A stretch of 32,964 bases of DNA from Sphingomonas yabuuchiae (GCF_001477495.1 NZ_LDTF01000010.1:1-32964); one strand, 5' to 3'; counted from the first letter of the stretch, positions 1 to 8,738 are shown. Notes: generated by a model from the sequence alone, not told the origin. Made by a program: numbers and translations.

Positions 1-62
1 ATCTCACACCTGGATGTCGCAGTTGCTCTTCTTCGGCAGCGTCAGATGGGTGTGAGAGACAG
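1..62. other. Probable Nextera/Tn5 adapter remnant at contig end
   Basis: Bases 30-62 align without gaps to the 33-nt Illumina Nextera read-1 transposase adapter with 29 matches (mismatches at 32, 49, 52 and 54). Bases 44-62 correspond to the 19-bp Tn5 mosaic end with 3 mismatches. Bases 2-10 are the exact reverse complement of 49-57, as expected of a fold-back adapter artefact. Genomic sequence probably starts near base 63. The adapter sequence is recalled knowledge; the match is counted directly from the window. Confidence 0.8.
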
Positions 63-1097
63 GCAGGGGGCGGGGCCTGTGCCGCGCCGCGCGGGCGAAA
101 GGCGGGGTACGCCATTGTCGGGCTGGGCCGCTATGCCGAGCTGATCATGTCGAAATTCGCCGAATGCGAACAGTCGCGGCTGGTCGCGCTGGTCAGCGGC
201 ACGCCGGAAAAGCTGGCGCGCTTCGGCGAGAAATATGGCGTGCCCGAGACTCACCGCTATTCCTATGCCGATTTCGACCGCATCCGCGACAACCCGGATG
301 TCGATATCGTCTATGTGATTCTGCCCAATTCCATGCACGCCGAATATGCGGTGCGCGCGGCCAAGGCGGGCAAGCATGTCATGTGCGAAAAGCCGATGGC
401 GGTGTCGGTCGCGGAATGCCGCACGATGATCGCGGCGTGCCGGGCGGCGGGGCGCAAGCTGATGATCGGATACCGATCGCGGTTCGAACCGCACAACCGG
501 CTGGCGATCGACATGGCGCGGAAGGGTTTCGTCGGGCCGACGCGGATCATCACGGCCGACCATGGCTTCAACGCGCAGCCCAACCAGTGGCGGCTGGACC
601 GCAAGTTGTCCGGCGGCGGATCGCTGATGGACATCGGCATCTACAGCCTGAACGCGACCCGCTATCTGACCGGCGAGGAGCCCATGGAGGTCAGCGCGAT
701 CGAATCCACCGACCGCAGCGACCCGCGTTTCCGCACCGTCGAGGACAGGATCAGCTTCCTGCTGCGCTTCCCCTCCGGCATCGAGGCGACCTGCGTGTCG
801 AGCTACAGCTCCAACCACAATATGTACCGCGTGTCGGGCACCGATGGCTGGATCGAACTGGAGCCCGCCACTTCTTATGAGGGGCAGAAGATGTGGGTCC
901 GCCGCAATGGCCGGACCGAGGAGCAGCAGGTGCCCGCCGGCAAGGGCCAGCATGCCGGACAGCTCGACCATTTCGCCGAGTGCATCGCCAACGGCACCGA
1001 TCCGCTGGTGCCCGGCGAGGAGGGGCTGGCCGATATGCGGGTGATCGAGGCGATCTATCGCTCGGCGCGGGAGGGACGGCGGATCACCCTGGCCTGA
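63..1097 (+). CDS. Glucose-fructose oxidoreductase-like Gfo/Idh/MocA protein, 5' truncated
   Basis: NAD(P)-dependent sugar oxidoreductase of the Gfo/Idh/MocA family. The reading frame is already open at base 63 and carries the dinucleotide-binding loop (GYAIVGLGRYAELI, about 99-140) ahead of the first in-frame ATG at 147, so 147 cannot be the true start; the start and any Tat signal lie beyond the contig end. Other family marks are ILPNSMHAEYAVRAAKAGKHV, the catalytic-lysine motif CEKPM, GGGSLMDIGIY and the closing PGEEGLADMRVIEAIYRSAREGR. These follow Zymomonas GFOR closely through the whole protein. GFOR is a periplasmic, Tat-exported enzyme with tightly bound NADP that makes gluconolactone and sorbitol; export cannot be tested here because the N terminus is missing. 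The real substrate pair is unknown. An 18-bp-arm inverted repeat begins 15 bp after the stop. Confidence 0.85.
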   Translation, partial: AGGGACAAPRGRKAGYAIVGLGRYAELIMSKFAECEQSRLVALVSGTPEKLARFGEKYGVPETHRYSYADFDRIRDNPDVDIVYVILPNSMHAEYAVRAAKAGKHVMCEKPMAVSVAECRTMIAACRAAGRKLMIGYRSRFEPHNRLAIDMARKGFVGPTRIITADHGFNAQPNQWRLDRKLSGGGSLMDIGIYSLNATRYLTGEEPMEVSAIESTDRSDPRFRTVEDRISFLLRFPSGIEATCVSSYSSNHNMYRVSGTDGWIELEPATSYEGQKMWVRRNGRTEEQQVPAGKGQHAGQLDHFAECIANGTDPLVPGEEGLADMRVIEAIYRSAREGRRITLA

Positions 1098-1111
1098 CCG
1101 TCGCCACGGAG

Positions 1112-1148
1112 CCATGCGACGGATTTCGGCCCGAAATCCGTCGCATGG
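1112..1148. repeat. Near-perfect 18-bp-arm inverted repeat
   Basis: The arms 1112-1129 and 1131-1148 are exact reverse complements separated by a single base (1130). The repeat lies between two same-strand genes and is not followed by a T-run, so it is not a canonical intrinsic terminator. It could act as a rho-assisted terminator, an mRNA-end stabiliser or a protein-binding palindrome. The ATG at 1114 that lengthens the downstream kinase reading frame falls inside its left arm. Confidence 0.85.
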
Positions 1149-1221
1149 CACGGGGATTTGCTCTAACGTCGCTCCGCCGCCCGGCTTCGTCGGTCGCGGC
1201 CCTGGAGGATTGCACCCACTC

Positions 1222-3660
1222 ATGACGACCGCCCCCGGCTTTCGCGACAGCCTGTACAGCGGCGGGATGTGCGGCGCGCTGATCGCCGAGCGTGACTGGT
1301 CGCAAACGGCGCTGGGGCCGATTACGGGCTGGAGCGCGCCGCTGCGCACCGCCACGCTGATCCTGTTGCGCTCGCCCGTGCCGATGGTGATGCTGTGGGG
1401 CGAGGGCGGCGTCATGCTCTATAACGACGCCTATGCGGTCTTTGCGGGCAAGCGGCATCCCCAGTTGCTCGGATCGCGGGTGCGCGAGGGCTGGCCCGAA
1501 GTCGCCGACTTCAACGACCATGTCATGCGCGTCGGCCTGGCGGGGGGCACGCTGCGCTATCAGGATCAGGAACTGACCCTGTACCGCAACGACGTACCCG
1601 AACAGGTATGGATGAACCTGGATTATTCGCCGGTCATCGATGACGATGGGCGGCCCGGCGGCGTGCTGTGTGTGCTGGCCGAGACGACCGGCCATGTCAC
1701 CGCCAGGGCCGCGCTGGCCGAAAGCGAGGCGCGGTTCCGGCTGATGGTCGATACCGTGCCGCAGATCATCTGGATCGCCGATGCCGAGGGGCGGATGGAG
1801 TTCCTGAACCGGCAATTCTCCGATTATACCGGCGCCGCCTTCCAATCGCTGTCCCCGGCGGAGATTGCGGGGGCCTTCATCCATCCCGGCGACGGCCCGC
1901 ATGTCGTCGCGGCGTTCCAGGCGGCCCGCGACAGCGAGGGCGTGCACCGGTCCGAGCACCGCATCCGATCGGCCGCGGGAGACTATCGCTGGTTCCTGGA
2001 CCTCGCCCATCCCTATCGCGACCCGCGCACCGGCGAGATCGTCCGCTGGTTCGGATCGTCGGTCGATATCGATGACCGCAAGGTAGCCGAGGACCGGCTG
2101 CGCGAGCTGAACGCCACCCTGGAGCAGCGGGTGGCCGAGCGGACCGCCGAGCGCAACATGCTGGCCAAGCTGGTCGAACACACCGACATCATGGTCATGG
2201 CGATCGACCTGGATTTCAATATCCTGGCGCTGAACGCCGCCAATGCCGCCGAGTTCGAGCGGGTGTTCGGCGTACGCCCGCACACCGGCGACAATATGCT
2301 GGCGCTGCTCGACGACCGGCCGGTGTTCCGCGAGGAAGTGCGCACGGCCTGGACGCGGGCCATGGACGGCGGGCGCCTGACCGTCGTTCAGGAGTTCGGC
2401 GATCCCGATCGTGACCGGCCCTGTTACGAGATCAGCTTCCACCCCCTGTTCGACGAGGCGGGCGTGCAGGTCGGCCTGTACCAGTTCGTCACCGACGTGA
2501 CCGAGCGCCTGCGCCGCGAGGCGCAGCTGGTCGAGGCGCAGGAGGCGCTGCGTCAGGCGCAGAAGATGGAGGCGATGGGCCAGCTGACCGGCGGCGTCGC
2601 GCACGACTTCAACAATTTGCTGACCCCGATCGTCGGGACGCTCGACCTGTTGCAGCACAAGCAGCTGGGCGGCGCGCGCGAACAGCGGCTGATCGCGGGC
2701 GCGGCGCAATCCGCCGAGCGCGCGCGGACCCTTGTCCAGCGGTTGCTCGCCTTTGCGCGGCGCCAGCCGCTTCAGCTGATCCCGGTCGACATGGCTCAAC
2801 TGGTGGCGGGCATGCACGATCTGGTCGTCAGCACAACGGGGCCGCAGATCGCGGTCCAGGTCGATATCGCCCCCGGCCTGCCGCCCGCCGATGCCGATCC
2901 CAACCAGTTGGAGATGGCGCTGCTCAACCTGTCGGTGAATGCGCGCGATGCGATGCCGGAGGGCGGCACGCTGCGCATTACGGCGTCACGGCGCGACGCG
3001 GGCACCGATGGCGCGCCGGGCGACTATATCTGCCTGTCGGTCGCCGATACGGGCAGCGGCATGGACGCCGCCACGCTGGCGCGCGCGATCGAGCCGTTCT
3101 TCTCGACCAAGGGCGTGGGCAAGGGCACGGGCCTTGGCCTGTCGATGGTCCATGGCCTGGCCTCGCAGCTCGGCGGAGCGCTCGATATCCAGAGCGTGCC
3201 GGGGCAGGGGACGCGGGTCGCGCTGTTCCTGCCGGTCAGCGGATCGGCGCCGCCGGTCGCCGCAGCCGGACCGGCCTGTGCGGGGCCGACGAAGCGCAGC
3301 GGCCGCGTGTTGCTGGTCGATGACGAGGAACTGGTCCGCCACAGCACCGCCGACATGCTAGGCGATCTGGGCTATGCGGTGATCGAGGCGGGCTCGGCCG
3401 AGGAAGCGGTCCGGCTGGTCGAGGCCGACACGGCGTTCGACCTGCTCGTCACCGATCATCTGATGCCCGGCATGTCGGGCACCGACCTGGCCCGGCTCGT
3501 CCAGGCGCGGCGGCCGGGCGTCGCGATCCTGCTGGTCTCGGGCTATGCCGAGGCGGAGGGGGTGGAGCCTTCCATGCCGCGCCTCACCAAGCCGTTCCGC
3601 AAACAGGAGCTGGCGCAGATGCTCGCGCAATTCGCCAACGGGCCGGAGGCGATGGCCTGA
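1222..3660 (+). CDS. Hybrid histidine kinase (three PAS-like domains, HisKA, HATPase, receiver)
   Basis: A cytosolic-looking 812-aa sensor kinase with no membrane segment. The order is: PAS-like domain of the type starting SxTALGPIxGWxxPLRT (about 12-155), PAS with PAC (about 167-290), a short coiled coil rich in E/R (295-312), a third PAS (about 315-425), HisKA with phospho-acceptor His461 in GGVAHDFNN, HATPase (N-box near 564, G boxes DTGSGM and GTGLGLSMV near 610-650), and a C-terminal receiver with phospho-acceptor Asp745 in LLVTDHLMPGMSG. The ATG at 1222 is preferred over 1114: GGAGGA lies 13 bp upstream, the domain similarity starts just after it, and the 1114 start lies inside a palindrome. 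No cognate output regulator is adjacent, so phosphate may pass to a distant phosphotransferase or the receiver may be self-regulatory. The signal is unknown. Confidence 0.9.
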   Translation: MTTAPGFRDSLYSGGMCGALIAERDWSQTALGPITGWSAPLRTATLILLRSPVPMVMLWGEGGVMLYNDAYAVFAGKRHPQLLGSRVREGWPEVADFNDHVMRVGLAGGTLRYQDQELTLYRNDVPEQVWMNLDYSPVIDDDGRPGGVLCVLAETTGHVTARAALAESEARFRLMVDTVPQIIWIADAEGRMEFLNRQFSDYTGAAFQSLSPAEIAGAFIHPGDGPHVVAAFQAARDSEGVHRSEHRIRSAAGDYRWFLDLAHPYRDPRTGEIVRWFGSSVDIDDRKVAEDRLRELNATLEQRVAERTAERNMLAKLVEHTDIMVMAIDLDFNILALNAANAAEFERVFGVRPHTGDNMLALLDDRPVFREEVRTAWTRAMDGGRLTVVQEFGDPDRDRPCYEISFHPLFDEAGVQVGLYQFVTDVTERLRREAQLVEAQEALRQAQKMEAMGQLTGGVAHDFNNLLTPIVGTLDLLQHKQLGGAREQRLIAGAAQSAERARTLVQRLLAFARRQPLQLIPVDMAQLVAGMHDLVVSTTGPQIAVQVDIAPGLPPADADPNQLEMALLNLSVNARDAMPEGGTLRITASRRDAGTDGAPGDYICLSVADTGSGMDAATLARAIEPFFSTKGVGKGTGLGLSMVHGLASQLGGALDIQSVPGQGTRVALFLPVSGSAPPVAAAGPACAGPTKRSGRVLLVDDEELVRHSTADMLGDLGYAVIEAGSAEEAVRLVEADTAFDLLVTDHLMPGMSGTDLARLVQARRPGVAILLVSGYAEAEGVEPSMPRLTKPFRKQELAQMLAQFANGPEAMA

Positions 3661-3765
3661 CGCTCTTCCGGGCTTCGGCATTTCGAGAATGTCAGCCGCG
3701 CGTCATCTTGTCCCGCGCTCCCCGCTGATATGCTCGTCCCCTATAGCTGGCATGGGGATGGTGGC

Positions 3766-5529
3766 ATGGTGATAGGGGTGGGGACCGGGCGGATCGCGAT
3801 CGCGGCGCTGTTGGTCGGGGCAGCGGCAAGTCCGGCCATGGCGCAGACGTGCAAGGTCGGCCAGATGGCGGCGATCCCGGTCACGATGCAGGGCCTGCGC
3901 CCGGTGGTCGAGACCCGGATCAACGGCAAGCCCGCCCCCTTCATCCTCGACAGCGGGGCCTTTTACAGCAACATCTCGCCTCCCGTCGCACGCGAACTGG
4001 GCCTGCCGGAACAGCCCTTGCCCTTCGGCTTCCGGGTGAACGGGATCGGCGGCAGCTCGGACGCCACCGTCGCCACGGTCAAGCACTTCACGCTGGCCGG
4101 GGCCGACATCCCGAACATTCAGTTCATCGTCAGCGGCAGCGATGTCGGACAGACCGGCTTGCTCGGGCAGAATGTCCTGGGTCTGAGCGATGTCGAATAC
4201 GACCTGCCCGGCGGCATGGTCCGCCTGTTCAGGCCCAGCGGCTGCGCGCACGCCTCCATGGCCTATTGGACCGGCGGCAAGGGCTATTTTGAAATCCCGA
4301 TCGAGACCAGGGATCAGGCGCACAGCCACACCGTCGGCACGGTCGAGCTGGACGGTGCGAAGCTGAACGCGACCTTCGACACCGGGGCGGCGCAGACCGT
4401 CCTGAGCTTGCACGCCGCCGCCCGGGCGGGCGTCCATCCCGGCGATCCGGGCGTCGAGGTGGCGGGATGGGAGCGTGGCCTCGGCCGCCATGTCGTCCAG
4501 GGTTGGACCGCGCGGTTCAAGCTGCTGAAGATCGGCAATGAGGAACTACACAATGTGCGGCTCCACATCGCCGATCTAGGGCCGCTGGAAACCGACATGC
4601 TGCTGGGCGCGGACTTCTTCGTGTCGCACCGGCTCTATGTCTCCAACCTCCAGCACCGCATCTATTTCACCTATAGCGGCGGGCGGCTGTTCGACGCGGT
4701 GGCCCATGCCGATCCAGCCACGGCGGCGGTCGTCGCGCCAGCCACCCCCGAGGCCGCGCCGCCGAGCGATGCGGAAGGCTATAGCCGTCGTGGCGCGATG
4801 TTCGTTACCCAGCACGACCTGCCCCATGCGATCGATGCCTTTACGCAGGCGATCGCGATGGCGCCCAGGGACCCGCGCTTTCCCCGCCAGCGCGCACTCG
4901 CCTATCTGGACCAGCATCGCCCGGTGCTGGCGATCGACGATCTGAACACCACGCTGACGCTCGACCCGACCGATACGCAGGCGCGGCTGATCCGCGCCGA
5001 GTTGCGGCTGCGCGCGGGCAATCCGGCGGGGACGATCACCGATCTCGACCTGCTGAACGGGCAGTTGCCGCGCGAGGACGCGGTACGGTTGCAGATGGCG
5101 CGGCTCTATTCGGGGGCGGACGCCTTCGATGCGGCGATCGCGCAATATGATCTGTGGATGGCCGCGCACCGTGACGATTCGCGTCGCAGCAGTGCGCAGA
5201 ATGGTCGCTGCTGGTCGCGGATGCTGGCCGACAAGGATCTCGACAAGGCGCTTGGTGACTGCAACGCCGCCGTCCATGCGATCCCCAGCGATCCGAGCTT
5301 CCTCGACAGCCGGGCCTTCATCCATCTCCGCCAGAAGGACGACCGGGCCGCGCTCGCCGATTTCAACGCCGCGCTGACGATCGATCCGAAACGACCCTGG
5401 GCGTTGTACGGGCGCTCGATCGCCGAGACGCATCTGGGCATGACCACCGAGGCCGCACGCGACCGGACGCTGGCGACGGCGCTGGACAAACGCATGCCCG
5501 AGCGGATGAGGAAATACGGGATCGTCTAA
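3766..5529 (+). CDS. Exported retropepsin-like aspartic protease with C-terminal TPR repeats
   Basis: A 587-aa protein with a signal peptide (hydrophobic core at 9-22, predicted cut after ASPAMA at 26). Two retropepsin-type motifs follow: FILDSGAFYS with Asp62 and ATFDTGAAQT with Asp205, each within a beta-rich domain (about 30-165 and 170-320), with hydrophobic-Gly motifs such as LLGQNVLG and LLGADFF. Retropepsins need two Asp residues contributed by two domains, so one chain could form a complete active site. From about 338 to 585 the helix pairs resemble TPR repeats (AIDAFTQAIAMAPRDPRF, AIDDLNTTLTLDPTDTQA, ALADFNAALTIDPKRPWAL). I chose the ATG at 3766 rather than 3730 because it begins the signal peptide. 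Likely periplasmic; the substrate is unknown. Element A copy 1 begins 2 bp after the stop codon. Confidence 0.8.
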   Translation: MVIGVGTGRIAIAALLVGAAASPAMAQTCKVGQMAAIPVTMQGLRPVVETRINGKPAPFILDSGAFYSNISPPVARELGLPEQPLPFGFRVNGIGGSSDATVATVKHFTLAGADIPNIQFIVSGSDVGQTGLLGQNVLGLSDVEYDLPGGMVRLFRPSGCAHASMAYWTGGKGYFEIPIETRDQAHSHTVGTVELDGAKLNATFDTGAAQTVLSLHAAARAGVHPGDPGVEVAGWERGLGRHVVQGWTARFKLLKIGNEELHNVRLHIADLGPLETDMLLGADFFVSHRLYVSNLQHRIYFTYSGGRLFDAVAHADPATAAVVAPATPEAAPPSDAEGYSRRGAMFVTQHDLPHAIDAFTQAIAMAPRDPRFPRQRALAYLDQHRPVLAIDDLNTTLTLDPTDTQARLIRAELRLRAGNPAGTITDLDLLNGQLPREDAVRLQMARLYSGADAFDAAIAQYDLWMAAHRDDSRRSSAQNGRCWSRMLADKDLDKALGDCNAAVHAIPSDPSFLDSRAFIHLRQKDDRAALADFNAALTIDPKRPWALYGRSIAETHLGMTTEAARDRTLATALDKRMPERMRKYGIV

Positions 5530-5530
5530 G

Positions 5531-5654
5531 TTCATTCCTCCCCTGCAAGGGGAGGGGGACCATGCGAAGCATGGTGGAGGGGTGTCCCGCTCTCGATAGG
5601 GTGACACCCCTCCGTCAGGCCTGCGGCCTGCCACCTCCCCTTACAGGGGAGGAA
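5531..5654. repeat. Dispersed multi-stem palindromic element A, copy 1
   Basis: A 124-bp element filling almost the whole gap between two convergent genes. Outer arms 5535-5555 and 5634-5654 pair at 20 of 21 positions, and each arm can also fold on itself. Inside are hairpin 1 (5559-5575), an 11-bp stem (5576-5586 with 5603-5613) and hairpin 2 (5616-5630). The second copy at 23989-24114 is very similar; most differences fall in hairpin loops or as paired changes in stems. The element may serve as a bidirectional terminator or a mobile palindrome. I could not assign it to a named repeat family. Confidence 0.9.
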
Positions 5655-5663
5655 GATGTGGCC

Positions 5664-7805
5664 TCAGAACGCCTTCGACACGCCGACGAAGAAGCCGCGA
5701 CGCGGGCCGTATTGCGGCGCGCCGACACCCACGCCGGTCCCGTCGCGGATTTCGTATTTGTGGTCGAGCACGTTGATGACGTCGAACCGGATGTCGAGGT
5801 TCGGCCCCGCCAGATGCTGGCTCGCGGTCAGGTTGAATTGCGCATAGGGCGACAGCTTGGCGCCGTTGGGGATGGAATTGACGTCGTCGTCGCGGCGCAG
5901 GCCCGAACCATAGATCATGCTGCCGCCCAGCTTGGTGCCTTGCGCAAAGGCATAGGACAGGCCCGCCGATCCGGTGAACGTCTGGTCGTGATCCAGATAG
6001 ATGTAATGCCGCGCGATGTAGTCGAGATCGTCCTGGCCGAAGCTGAACTGGCTGGATACGATGTTGCGCCCCTTGGCCTTGGCGGCGGCGAAATTGGCAT
6101 AGGCGAGCAGACCACCGCGGGCATAGCTCATATTCGCCTCGATCCCGCCGATGCGCCCCTGCTTGTAGTTGAACGGGGTCAGGATGATCGGTGCGCCGAA
6201 CTGCCCCTCGTCGATCAGGTTCTTCGAGATGCGGTAATAGGCGTCGATGCCATAGGTGAAGTAGCGGCTGGGCTTGGCCTGGAAGCCGACATCGAAATAA
6301 TCCTGCCGCTCGGCATAGGGCACGTCGTTGACGGTGACGGACGGGTAGGCGCTGGTGCCGACGAACTTGGCGATGCTGGTATTGCCGACCAGTTCGAAGG
6401 GCGGCGGCACGAAGTAGCGCGAATAGCCCGCGTGCAGCGTGTAGATGTCGCCCGGCTGCCAGACCAGGTTGACGCGCGGCGACAACTGCCCCTCGCGCCG
6501 ATAGCCGTTATAGAGGTCGTAGCGCGCGCCATAGTTGAGCGTCAGCTTGGGCAGCAGCTTCCACTCGTCCTGAAGATAGGCGCTGAAGCTGGTCGCGGTC
6601 TTGCCGCTATTGTCGACGATCGCAATCGGCTCGCCCGCCTGGGCGCCGCTGGCGTCGACGGGAAAGACATTGGTCGTGGTCGCACTGGTCGAGCGGTCGC
6701 GCGTCACCAGCAGGCCGCCGCGCAGCGTGTGGGCATCGCCGACATGATAGACCGCATCGACCTGTCCGCCGATCGCGAAGTCCTGCTTGTACGCCTGCTG
6801 CGCCTGCCCGTTATAGAGCAGCTCGCCCAAAATGTCGGGGCGATAGCGCAGCGAGGAATAACGCGCGAAGAGCGAGGCCTGCACGGTCAGCGGCTCGGCA
6901 TCGTGGAGGAAGGCGACCTGGCCGAAGCCGGTCTTTTCCAGCTGCGTCTCGTTCAGCTGTTCGCTGGGAAAGGCGGTCTGGCCGTCGACGCTCCATCCGG
7001 CGCTCGGCTGCTGGCCGACGGGGTTGGGGATCTGGAACCACTGGTTGGAATAGCCGCCGACGAAGGACACGCGGTTCTGATCGTCCAGGATATGGTCGAC
7101 ATAGGCGAAGCCCTGATACTGGTCGGTATCGTCATGCACCGGGTTGGAGCGGCCATCGACGCTTTCGATGCCGAGCCCACTGTGCCGGTAATCGCCCGAC
7201 ACGAAGTAATTGGTGCTTCCCGAAGACCCGCCATAGGTCAGGCTCGGCTGGATGGTGTTGTGGCTGCCGCCATAGATGGAGGCGGTGCCGCCATTGTCGA
7301 ACAGTCCGCTCTTGGTCGTGATGTCGATCACGCCCGCGGTGCGCAGGCCATATTGCGCGGGCAGCGCGCCGGTCAGGATGTTGACCTTGTCGACCAGGCG
7401 CGGCGACAGGGTCTGGCCGAACACCGCCAGCCCCTCGGGCAGGATGGTGCCGTTGATGCGATATTGCAGGCCGTTATGGTCGTCGCGGACATGGAACTGG
7501 CCGAAGCCGTCCTGCACGACGCCGGGCGCCTGGAGCAGGATCTGGTTGAACTGCTGGTTCTCGCCGCCGGGCAGCGCCTTGATCGTGGCGCTGGTGATTT
7601 CATAATTGGAGGCGCCCAGGCTGGGCTGGATATGCTCGCGCGCGGTGTCGAGCCGCTTGGCCGTGACGACGATGTCGGACGGCTGATTCGCCGTGGCCGC
7701 CGGGGTGGCGTCCGCATCGGGCGTCGGCACGCCGCGGGTCTGGGCGAGCGCGGGCAGGGCAATCGCGGACGACGCGACACAGCAGAGGAGAGCACAAAAA
7801 CGCAT
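5664..7805 (-). CDS. TonB-dependent outer-membrane receptor
   Basis: A 713-aa outer-membrane receptor that would import a ligand using TonB energy. The signal peptide (CALLCCVASSAIALPALAQ) is followed by a likely TonB box, DIVVTA at 44-49. The plug domain contains the typical ILLQAPGVVQDGFGQFHVRDDHNGLQYRINGTILPEG and GALPAQYGLRTAGVIDITTKSG stretches, and a long series of amphipathic beta strands ends in PRRGFFVGVSKAF with the C-terminal Phe used for barrel insertion. The frame extends to a TTG at 7817, but the ATG at 7805 directly precedes the signal peptide. No adjacent regulator, siderophore or sugar genes reveal the ligand. It converges on the retropepsin/TPR gene across element A copy 1. 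Confidence 0.92.
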   Translation of the reverse strand: MRFCALLCCVASSAIALPALAQTRGVPTPDADATPAATANQPSDIVVTAKRLDTAREHIQPSLGASNYEITSATIKALPGGENQQFNQILLQAPGVVQDGFGQFHVRDDHNGLQYRINGTILPEGLAVFGQTLSPRLVDKVNILTGALPAQYGLRTAGVIDITTKSGLFDNGGTASIYGGSHNTIQPSLTYGGSSGSTNYFVSGDYRHSGLGIESVDGRSNPVHDDTDQYQGFAYVDHILDDQNRVSFVGGYSNQWFQIPNPVGQQPSAGWSVDGQTAFPSEQLNETQLEKTGFGQVAFLHDAEPLTVQASLFARYSSLRYRPDILGELLYNGQAQQAYKQDFAIGGQVDAVYHVGDAHTLRGGLLVTRDRSTSATTTNVFPVDASGAQAGEPIAIVDNSGKTATSFSAYLQDEWKLLPKLTLNYGARYDLYNGYRREGQLSPRVNLVWQPGDIYTLHAGYSRYFVPPPFELVGNTSIAKFVGTSAYPSVTVNDVPYAERQDYFDVGFQAKPSRYFTYGIDAYYRISKNLIDEGQFGAPIILTPFNYKQGRIGGIEANMSYARGGLLAYANFAAAKAKGRNIVSSQFSFGQDDLDYIARHYIYLDHDQTFTGSAGLSYAFAQGTKLGGSMIYGSGLRRDDDVNSIPNGAKLSPYAQFNLTASQHLAGPNLDIRFDVINVLDHKYEIRDGTGVGVGAPQYGPRRGFFVGVSKAF

Positions 7806-7961
7806 TGACGACCCCAAATGTTATAACGTCTCCCGAGCGGGCTATCTTGCTGCACCGCGATGCGATGGCAAGGCGGGTCAGGGTTCATGACGCATTTGTA
7901 AGCGAGCCATCATGCGGGGCGCCGCCATGGCCAGGGGGCCGCGAGCGCGCTATAAGGGGCC

Positions 7962-8141
7962 ATGGCCGAACGCTTCGAGAGACACCGCCAGCCCTGGCGC
8001 CAGGACGAGATTCAGAAACTCCACACGCTCGCTAAGAAGGGCATGGCGCTTAAGGCCATCGCCAAGGCGCTGACCCGCAGCGAGGAGTCGGTCAAGGCGC
8101 GGGCGAAGGAAGACGGGCTGTCGATCGCCAAGCTGCACTGA
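7962..8141 (+). CDS. Small 59-aa helix-turn-helix-like protein
   Basis: A short frame starting MAERFERHRQPW and ending SIAKLH. After Trp12 the pattern (DEIQKLHTLAKKGMALKAIAKALTRSEESVKARAKEDGL) looks like a three-helix Myb/SANT or GcrA-N-terminal type helix-turn-helix: a Trp-led first helix, a Gly turn at 27, the AIAKAL helix and a basic SVKARAKE recognition-like helix. AAGGGG lies 2-3 bases before the ATG. It may be a small DNA-binding protein; the function is not known. A hairpin follows 7 bp after the stop and the next gene is convergent. Confidence 0.72.
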   Translation: MAERFERHRQPWRQDEIQKLHTLAKKGMALKAIAKALTRSEESVKARAKEDGLSIAKLH

Positions 8142-8148
8142 GGTTTCA

Positions 8149-8169
8149 GGGCGCGGTCCGTCCGCGCCC
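8149..8169. terminator. Short GC-rich hairpin between convergent genes
   Basis: A perfect 8-bp stem (8149-8156 with 8162-8169) and a 5-base loop lie between the stops of the small HTH gene and the phosphoribosyltransferase gene. There is no clear T-run on either side, so termination is inferred from position and stem strength. Confidence 0.55.
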
Positions 8170-8186
8170 GGCCCGCGCTTCGATCG

Positions 8187-8738
8187 TCAGCGCAGGATGA
8201 TGGCGGCCCCGTGCTTGTGCGCGCGGATTTCGTCCTCGGTCAGGCCGTTGATCTCGTGCGGGAAGATCAGCCAGTCATTCGTTTCATGGACGAAGAAGTC
8301 CGGCGTCAGGTCGGTCACGTTGCGGGACGGCTTGTAATAGACGGTCGCGACCTTGACCTCGTCGGGCATATTGTTCCGGCAGCGCTGCTTCAGTTCCTTC
8401 AGCAAGGCCCGGATCGAACGCCCGGAATCGAACACATCGTCGATCAGGAGCAGGCGATCCTCCGGGTTCAGGACGTCGACCAGATGTCCCAGCCCGTAAA
8501 TGCGGACCTGCGGCTCCTGCTGGTCGATGCCGGTATAGGAGGCGGTGCGGATCGCGATATGGTCGCTCTGGACGCCACGATATTCGAGCAGTTCCTGGAC
8601 CGCGATGCCGACCGGCGCACCGCCGCGCCAGATGCCGACGATATGGGTCGGGCGAAAGCCGGAGTCGAAGACCAGGTTGCCGAGACGGAAGGAGTCCTCC
8701 AGCAGGCGGTCGGCGGACAGGTAGATCTTGGTGGTCAC
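8187..8738 (-). CDS. Purine-type phosphoribosyltransferase family protein
   Basis: A 183-aa cytosolic enzyme with a type I PRTase fold. The PRPP-binding signature is LLLIDDVFDSGRSI (97-110), two acidic residues followed by a DSG phosphate loop. An upstream substrate-loop segment GIWRGGAPVGIAVQELL (35-51) corresponds to the first phosphate-contact loop. Length and layout fit hypoxanthine/xanthine-guanine salvage enzymes, but the base specificity cannot be read here, so I give no symbol. The start is GTG: an in-frame stop lies 12 bases farther upstream and no ATG intervenes. Confidence 0.82.
   Translation of the reverse strand: MTTKIYLSADRLLEDSFRLGNLVFDSGFRPTHIVGIWRGGAPVGIAVQELLEYRGVQSDHIAIRTASYTGIDQQEPQVRIYGLGHLVDVLNPEDRLLLIDDVFDSGRSIRALLKELKQRCRNNMPDEVKVATVYYKPSRNVTDLTPDFFVHETNDWLIFPHEINGLTEDEIRAHKHGAAIILR

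Noticed and set aside
63..147. Frameshift near the G-run at 105-109 in the GFOR-like gene
   Set aside because: Frame 1 is also open here, but the frame used downstream already reads GRKAGYAIVGLG, which fits the family linker and nucleotide-binding loop, so no shift is needed.
5531..5654. Element A as a tRNA or tRNA-like cloverleaf
   Set aside because: It has several arms around a closing stem but no T-loop, CCA-type end or anticodon arm geometry, and it is too long.
5562..7808. 748-aa plus-strand open frame
   Set aside because: It is the shadow of the TonB-dependent receptor on the other strand; its translation is low-complexity and lacks family motifs.
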